A DNA stretch of 37,909 bases from Pseudomonadota bacterium (GTDB taxonomy: Bacteria; Planctomycetota; UBA8108; UBA1146): contig JAFMMO010000009.1 in the NCBI GenBank assembly GCA_017859655.1, positions 1-37,909 of the forward strand. The letters are read 5' to 3'. The translations under genes and the position numbers were made by a program. This document shows, piece after piece, positions 34,067 through 37,909 of this stretch. The notes under the pieces were generated by a model. The model saw only the letters and a program-made list of their open reading frames with translations. It was not told where the DNA came from and made no database searches. Each line of letters starts with the position of its first letter. Position 1 is the stretch's first letter.

Positions 34067-34101
34067 GTTCGGTCCGAACCCCTCCTCGCGGGGGAGCCCC
34101 C

Positions 34102-34425
34102 TTGAGGGGCGACACCACACTCGCTTCCGGGACGGCGGCAGAGTTGAGCGACCACGAGACGCACGAGTCCGCTGCGGGCCGCGCGGAGCCTGCGCACTCT
34201 CTGGGGCGCATCCGCCTCGGGCTCCTCCTCCTCGCGATCGGCCTCGCCCTCACCACCATCTTCCAGAACACCGAGCCGACCACCGTGAAGGTGATCGGGG
34301 GCTCGCTCACCCTCCCTCGGTGGCTCCTCCTCGCCCTCTTCTTCGCCGCGGGGAACCTCTCCGGCTTCCTCATCCCGAAGTGGCATGCCCACCGGAAGCG
34401 AACCCGCCACCCCCACGCCGACTGA
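34102..34425 (+). CDS. LapA-domain (DUF1049-like) small membrane protein
   Basis: About 107 residues, with two membrane helices: LGLLLLAIGLALTTIF near 39-54 and WLLLALFFAAGNLSGFLI near 73-90, separated by a short loop (QNTEPTTVKVIGG). The F-Q-N-T-x-P/x-V-x-V pattern and the G-x-L-x-G in the second helix resemble the LapA domain of small envelope proteins. There is no ATG: a TTG at 34102 with GGGGGAG upstream is chosen; a TTG at 34144 would remove 14 residues. A hairpin-forming GCCCC/GGGGC overlaps the first TTG, which weakens that choice. Function is unknown; it may act in envelope assembly, as the family name suggests. Confidence 0.65.
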   Translation: MRGDTTLASGTAAELSDHETHESAAGRAEPAHSLGRIRLGLLLLAIGLALTTIFQNTEPTTVKVIGGSLTLPRWLLLALFFAAGNLSGFLIPKWHAHRKRTRHPHAD

Positions 34426-34480
34426 CCGCCGTCGGCGCGACCTCGCGGGGGATCGCTGGCATCCCGGGATCGGGGTCGGC

Positions 34481-34486
34481 TAGCAT
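34481..34486 (+). promoter_or_regulatory. Putative -10 element (gcTAGCAT)
   Basis: TAGCAT preceded by GC lies 51 bases upstream of the SDR start at 34538 and downstream of the LapA-like gene. It is a four-of-six match to TATAAT with no visible -35 box. Confidence 0.3.
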
Positions 34487-34537
34487 CGGGAACCCACGGA
34501 GCGGAGCCCGCTCCCCAACCGCCCCGCCGGAGGACCG

Positions 34538-35341
34538 ATGGCACTCTCCCCCCCCGACCTCTCCCTCGCCGGCCAGCACGCCCTCGTCCAGGGGGCCAGT
34601 CGCGGGATCGGACGCGCCTCGGCCGAGGCGCTCGCCGCCCTGGGGGCGCGGGTGTCCCTGGTCGCGCGGAACGAGAGCCGCCTCCGGGAGGCCGCGTCCT
34701 CCCTCCCCCCCGCCCCCGATGGGGAGCATCGCTTCCTCTCCCTCGACCTCGATGACACGCCGACGCTGCGAGCGCGGGTGCAGGATCATGTCGAGGCGCA
34801 CGGTCCGGTGACCATCGTCGTGAACAACTCGGGAGGGCCCCCGGCCGGGCCGATCCACAGCGCGCAGCCGGAGGAGTTCATCACGGCGATCGCGCGACAT
34901 GTGATCGCGAGTCAGGTGGTCGCCCAGCTCACCGTGCCGGGGATGAAGGAGGCGGGGTACGGTCGGATCGTGAACGTGATCTCCACCTCGGTCTACGAGC
35001 CGATCCCCAACCTCGGGGTCTCGAACACCACGCGCGGAGCCATGGCGAGCTGGGCGAAGACGCTCTCCAAGGAGCTCGGTCCCTTCGGCATCACCGTGAA
35101 CAGCGTTCTCCCCGGGTTCACCGACACCGAGCGACTCGGCTCGCTCATCGCGGGCCGGGCCGAGAAGGCGGAGAAGAGCCCCGAGGAGATCGCCGACGGG
35201 ATGCGCGGGCTCATTCCCCTCGGGCGCTTCGCCACTCCGCGGGAGATCGGGGATGTCGTCGCCTTCCTCGCCTCACCGGCCGCGAGCTACATCAGCGGCG
35301 TGAGCCTCCCCGTCGATGGCGGTCGCCTCAACTCGATCTGA
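34538..35341 (+). CDS. Atypical short-chain dehydrogenase/reductase lacking the YxxxK pair
   Basis: A 267-residue protein of SDR length. The dinucleotide site is near-normal (Q18-G-A-S-R-G-I-G25, where T is usual for Q) and N-N-S-G-G near 96-100, I-V-N-V-I-S-T-S and the C-terminal YISGVSLPVDGGRL are in place. The catalytic Y-x-x-x-K is replaced: by alignment with the normal motif the positions read S162-N-T-T-R166. A branch of SDRs annotated as 3-oxoacyl-ACP reductase-like has this replacement, so it is probably not damage. Activity is uncertain. The ATG has GGAGGA upstream. Its last 69 bases overlap the 3' end of the convergent peroxidase gene. Confidence 0.87.
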   Translation: MALSPPDLSLAGQHALVQGASRGIGRASAEALAALGARVSLVARNESRLREAASSLPPAPDGEHRFLSLDLDDTPTLRARVQDHVEAHGPVTIVVNNSGGPPAGPIHSAQPEEFITAIARHVIASQVVAQLTVPGMKEAGYGRIVNVISTSVYEPIPNLGVSNTTRGAMASWAKTLSKELGPFGITVNSVLPGFTDTERLGSLIAGRAEKAEKSPEEIADGMRGLIPLGRFATPREIGDVVAFLASPAASYISGVSLPVDGGRLNSI

Positions 35342-36142
35342 GTCGGGGGCGTCCGGCACGACCGTCTCCTCGGGGGAGAGGCTCCTCAGGAAGGCGACGA
35401 GCTCGCGCCGCTCCGTCTCCGAGAGCTCCCCGGGGAGAGGCCAGCGGGTGGGGTCCGACTCGGCCGGGCGCATCGACTCCGGAACCACCTCCACCAGGCC
35501 CCGCAGGGCTTCGCCTCCCCTCGACTGCTGCAGGGCATCGACCGGCGGCTCCTCCCGAGCGAGCGCACCGACCGCGATCAGCTCGCGGACATGCACCTCC
35601 AACGCCGCCTCGAGGGTCTCGACCGTCCCGTCCCCGAAGTAGGGCGCGGTCTGCGCGACATCCCAGAGGGTCGGCGTGGCGGTGAGGTTCGGGGGGAGCC
35701 CGCCGTAGCCCGCTCCAGCCCCGCCTCGGAAGCCGTTCACCAGAACCGGATCGGGAGTCTCGATCCCGGTCTGTGCCGCGGCTCCGGTCTCTCCCGCCCT
35801 CTCGGTGGGAGCGCGCCGGGGCGGCGCGCCGGGCGGGGAGACGACATGAACGCGCCCGTCCCGGAGGTCATTGCCCTCGTGGCAGGAGGCGCAGCCCGCG
35901 CGCCCGCGGAAGAGCTCGAGGCCACGCCGCGCCTCCGAGTCGAGGGCGCCCGGCTCTCCGGCGAGGAAGCGGGCGAACGGCGCGGTGGGCGGGCTCCCGA
36001 TCCCCCGGATGAAGGCGGCGAGGGCGAGGCCGACCCGCTCCCGGGTCACCCCCCCCTCTCCCGCGAAGAGGGCATCGAAGAGCGGACCCGCCCCGCTCCG
36101 CTCCCGGAAGAGCGCGATCGTCCCCTCGATGTCCCCTCCCAT
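35273..36142 (-). CDS. C-terminal part of a MauG/cytochrome c peroxidase family gene, after an in-frame UGA
   Basis: These 289 codons are in the same reading frame as the upstream part, separated from it by one UGA (36173-36175) and ten sense codons. The part contains E199 (gene-wide numbering) at the end of NPLEMGG just before its first Met, the second heme site C283-A-S-C-H287, and the family segments A-F-I-R-G-I-G-S and NLTATPTLWDVAQTAPYFGDG. The ATG at 36142 is only the first possible restart; no good ribosome binding site precedes it. Alone it lacks the signal peptide and first heme, so it cannot be a functional peroxidase. It overlaps the convergent SDR gene by 69 bases. Confidence 0.8.
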   Translation of the reverse strand: MGGDIEGTIALFRERSGAGPLFDALFAGEGGVTRERVGLALAAFIRGIGSPPTAPFARFLAGEPGALDSEARRGLELFRGRAGCASCHEGNDLRDGRVHVVSPPGAPPRRAPTERAGETGAAAQTGIETPDPVLVNGFRGGAGAGYGGLPPNLTATPTLWDVAQTAPYFGDGTVETLEAALEVHVRELIAVGALAREEPPVDALQQSRGGEALRGLVEVVPESMRPAESDPTRWPLPGELSETERRELVAFLRSLSPEETVVPDAPDSDRVEATAIDGEAHAADVARGR

Positions 36143-36175
36143 CTCGAGGGGGTTCCCGAGCGGAGAGAGAGATCA
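36133..36175 (-). other. In-frame UGA codon followed by a hairpin
   Basis: On the minus strand UGA (36175-36173) interrupts one continuous frame. After 21 bases comes CCCCTC, a seven-base loop GAGATGG, and GAGGGG (36151-36146 and 36138-36133), a perfect 6-bp stem. The UGA aligns with Q185 of the intact paralogue in the window, the distal-pocket Gln, ten residues before the catalytic Glu. A nonsense mutation is the simplest reading; selenocysteine insertion is a remote alternative, since bacterial SECIS stems lie at about this distance. Confidence 0.6.
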
Positions 36176-36739
36176 CTCGGCCAGAGAGATGGCGACCTCG
36201 AGGGAGCGGCGCTGACCGAAGTTCACACGCTCGCGCCCCGTCACCGCCGCCCGACGGTTGCTCAAGGGCTCCGCGCTCCGTCTCGCCTCGATCTCCGCCT
36301 CGATCTCCGCCTCAGTCTCCTCGTCGCTCCCCATCCCCGCGGAGTCGTTGAAGTGGATCGGGTTGCGAAGGTTGCCGAGGAAGTTCGGGAACGCGAGGGG
36401 GTCGATGAACCTCTCCACCTCGGAGAGACCGTGGATCGTCGGCGCGTTGCGCCCGACCGGCGCTCCCTGCTCGCCGACCGAGTGCATCACCCCATCGGTG
36501 AAGCTCCGCGCCGGGTCATGACAGCTCGCGCAGGAGATCGTCCCGGTCGAGGAGAGCCGGGGATCGAGGAAGAGCCGCTCCCCCAGCTCGGCGATGCTGG
36601 TGGGGGCCGGAGCTCCGAACGCGGGGAGAGCGGGCTCCTCCGCGCCGAGCCGATGGGAGAAGATGAGGAGCGGGAGGAGCGGAAGGGAGAGGACTCGTGG
36701 AGAGAAGCGGCGAGGGCGAGGCTGCGGTGAGGGCTGCAT
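36173..36739 (-). CDS. N-terminal part of a MauG/cytochrome c peroxidase family gene, ending at an in-frame UGA
   Basis: The 188 codons encode a signal peptide (about 1-33), the first heme site C70-A-S-C-H74 in GTISCASCHDPARSF, and R-N-A-P-T (97-101), all typical of the family. The expected F-W-D-G-R is not visible; the aligned stretch reads F-G-Q-R-R-S-L-E. The stop at 36173 falls inside the peroxidase domain; the frame continues without another stop to 35273. Joined across the UGA the product would be about 488 residues, near the 504 of the paralogue at 27705. GGAAGGAAC precedes the ATG at 36739. It may be a recent pseudogene, an error in the sequence or a recoded gene. Confidence 0.8.
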   Translation of the reverse strand: MQPSPQPRPRRFSPRVLSLPLLPLLIFSHRLGAEEPALPAFGAPAPTSIAELGERLFLDPRLSSTGTISCASCHDPARSFTDGVMHSVGEQGAPVGRNAPTIHGLSEVERFIDPLAFPNFLGNLRNPIHFNDSAGMGSDEETEAEIEAEIEARRSAEPLSNRRAAVTGRERVNFGQRRSLEVAISLAE

Positions 36740-36894
36740 CGGGTTCCTTCCGGGCGGTGGGGTCCTCGGTGGCCCGTAGGCCGGGGCGCGATCCCTGAAT
36801 TGTCGCCGCTCGGGGTGAGGCGGACGGTCACGGGCCTGCAACAGCCCGGGCGCGGCGGCGGACCGGATCACGGGAATCGTCGGGGGGGCCCGGG

Positions 36895-36900
36895 TACACT
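36895..36900 (+). promoter_or_regulatory. Putative -10 element (ggTACACT)
   Basis: TACACT ends 30 bases before the ATG at 36931, inside the 191-base divergent region between the split peroxidase and the aldehyde dehydrogenase. It fits the TAnnCT pattern of this window; no -35 box is clear. Confidence 0.4.
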
Positions 36901-36930
36901 GCGCCCCCTGCAGCGAACGGAGACGAAGCC

Positions 36931-37909
36931 ATGCGCACTCTGCGAAACTGGATCGGTGGAGCCGGACAGCCGGCGATCGGGGGCGCGACCCTCGAGACCG
37001 TCGATCCGGCGACGGGTGAGACGATCGGCGCTGTCCCCGCCTCCGGGGAGGCGGACATCGCCAGCGCGGTCGCGGCGGCGAAGGAGGCCTTCCCCGCCTG
37101 GTCGGGGAGGAGCGCGGCGGAGCGGAGCGAGCACCTGCACGCCCTCGCGGCGGGGATCGAGAGCCGCTTCGAGTCCTTCGTCGAGGCGGAGTCGAGCGAC
37201 AACGGGAAGCCCCTGGCCCTCGCCCGCGCCGTGGACATCCCCCGAGCGGTCTCGAACCTGCGCTTCTTCGCCGATGCCATCCTGCACGAGAGCTCGGAGT
37301 TCCATCGAGCCGGCACCTCCGATCCCGCGACCAACGCATGGCACACCACCCTGCGGCGCCCCGTCGGGGTGGTCGGGTGCATCTCGCCCTGGAACCTCCC
37401 CCTCTACCTCTTCACCTGGAAGATCGCGCCCGCCCTCGCCGCGGGCTGCACCGTCGTGGCCAAGCCGTCGGAGGTGACCCCCATCACGGCGGACCTCCTC
37501 GGCGAGCTCTCCACCGAGCTGCTCCCGCCCGGGGTCCTCAACATCGTCCATGGGCGGGGAGCCGAGTCCGGCGCCCCTCTCGTGACCCACCCCGACGTGA
37601 AGGCGATCAGCTTCACGGGGGGGACCGTCACCGGAGCCTCGATCGCCGGCGCCGCCGCGCCCCTCTTCAAGAAGCTCTCCCTCGAGCTCGGGGGGAAGAA
37701 CCCCAGCATCGTCTTCGCGGACGCAGACCTCGATGCCGCCCTCGCCGGCACCGTCCGCGCCGGGTTCACGAACCAGGGAGAGATCTGCCTCTGCGGCTCG
37801 CGGCTCCTCGTCGACGCGCGGATCATCGATGATTTCATCCCGCGCTTCGTCGATCGGGTCCGCGCGCTGGTGGTCGGGGATCCACGGGAGGCGGGGAGCG
37901 ACCTCGGCG
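36931..37909 (+). CDS. Aldehyde dehydrogenase, 2-aminomuconate/ALDH8-like (partial, cut by window end)
   Basis: The first 326 codons of an NAD(P)-dependent aldehyde dehydrogenase; the gene runs off the window. N in CISPWNLPLYLFTWKIAP, K in VVAKPSEVTP, the general-base E in LSLELGGKNPSIVF and the nucleophile C in NQGEICLCGSRLLV are all in place. The last motif closely resembles that of 2-aminomuconic and 2-hydroxymuconic semialdehyde dehydrogenases (ALDH8A1-like), so oxidation of a semialdehyde in aromatic or tryptophan breakdown is a reasonable guess, but substrate assignment needs the whole gene and its neighbours. The ATG at 36931 is preceded by a weak GGAGA site. Confidence 0.9.
   Translation, partial: MRTLRNWIGGAGQPAIGGATLETVDPATGETIGAVPASGEADIASAVAAAKEAFPAWSGRSAAERSEHLHALAAGIESRFESFVEAESSDNGKPLALARAVDIPRAVSNLRFFADAILHESSEFHRAGTSDPATNAWHTTLRRPVGVVGCISPWNLPLYLFTWKIAPALAAGCTVVAKPSEVTPITADLLGELSTELLPPGVLNIVHGRGAESGAPLVTHPDVKAISFTGGTVTGASIAGAAAPLFKKLSLELGGKNPSIVFADADLDAALAGTVRAGFTNQGEICLCGSRLLVDARIIDDFIPRFVDRVRALVVGDPREAGSDLG

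Noticed and set aside
31409-34120. 903-codon minus-strand open frame opposite topA
   Set aside because: It is the antisense shadow of topA: composition is Leu/Arg/Glu-rich, there is no domain, and the plus strand carries a complete, recognisable enzyme.
35273-36739. General reassignment of UGA to an amino acid in this genome
   Set aside because: Many well-supported genes here end in UGA (for example at 4965-4967, 22766-22768, 34064-34066), so UGA is a normal stop; only a site-specific event could explain the peroxidase.
35273-36739. Frameshift as the cause of the peroxidase split
   Set aside because: Both halves are in the same frame, 399 codons apart from the upstream frame edge, so a single stop codon and not an indel separates them.
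1-37909. CRISPR array, tRNA, rRNA, prophage or insertion sequence
   Set aside because: I looked for regularly spaced repeats, cloverleaf-like tails, transposase motifs and terminal inverted repeats and found none that hold up by eye.

Overview
The window looks like chromosomal DNA of a high-GC bacterium, most likely a member of the Planctomycetota (possibly an environmental genome). The clues are: three secreted proteins with paired dockerin-like EF-hand repeats of the style common in that phylum (near 1.2, 24.5 and 27.8 kb); secreted sulfatase and MauG-type di-heme peroxidase genes; a topoisomerase I with a long Lys/Thr-rich tail; and strong third-position GC bias. The phylum call is inference from family knowledge; no rRNA or tRNA gene is present to confirm it.

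Layout. 1-357: lower-GC edge without a confident gene. 358-3613: secreted FISUMP/dockerin protein, VOC (glyoxalase-fold) protein, SAM methyltransferase (all minus) and a small zinc-ribbon membrane protein (plus). 3762-6171: carboxy(nor)spermidine dehydrogenase and decarboxylase, i.e. the aspartate-semialdehyde route to (nor)spermidine. 6247-12004: a giant protein built of carboxypeptidase-regulatory-like repeats, a conserved protein of unknown function and a secreted protein of unknown function. 12080-18790 (minus): a tripartite RND efflux operon (outer-membrane factor, periplasmic adaptor, pump) followed by a membrane-anchored class III nucleotide cyclase. 18881-20624 (minus): ion channel and SDR dehydrogenase. 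20745-24267 (plus): a three-gene catabolic operon (D-2-hydroxyacid dehydrogenase, DapA-family lyase/deaminase, 2-oxoglutarate-semialdehyde dehydrogenase) that should end in 2-oxoglutarate. 24281-27568 (minus): sulfatase, EamA transporter and a cohesin-like/dockerin protein. 27705-31007 (minus): peroxidase-dockerin fusion, mutM and msrA. 31325-35341 (plus): topA, a LapA-like membrane protein and an atypical SDR. 35273-36739 (minus): a second MauG-type peroxidase split by an in-frame UGA. 36931-end (plus): an aldehyde dehydrogenase cut by the window edge.

Most genes are ordinary housekeeping or accessory metabolism. The features most worth a second look are the UGA codon in the peroxidase gene, which falls exactly where the paralogue and family carry the distal-pocket glutamine and lies just upstream of a GC-rich hairpin; the peroxidase fused to a dockerin-like module, preceded by a 14-bp tandem repeat; the cohesin-like/dockerin protein in a sulfatase operon; and a recurrent TAnnCT promoter-like motif in front of several starts, once so close to the ATG that a leaderless message is likely. 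I found no CRISPR array, prophage, insertion sequence, rRNA or tRNA.
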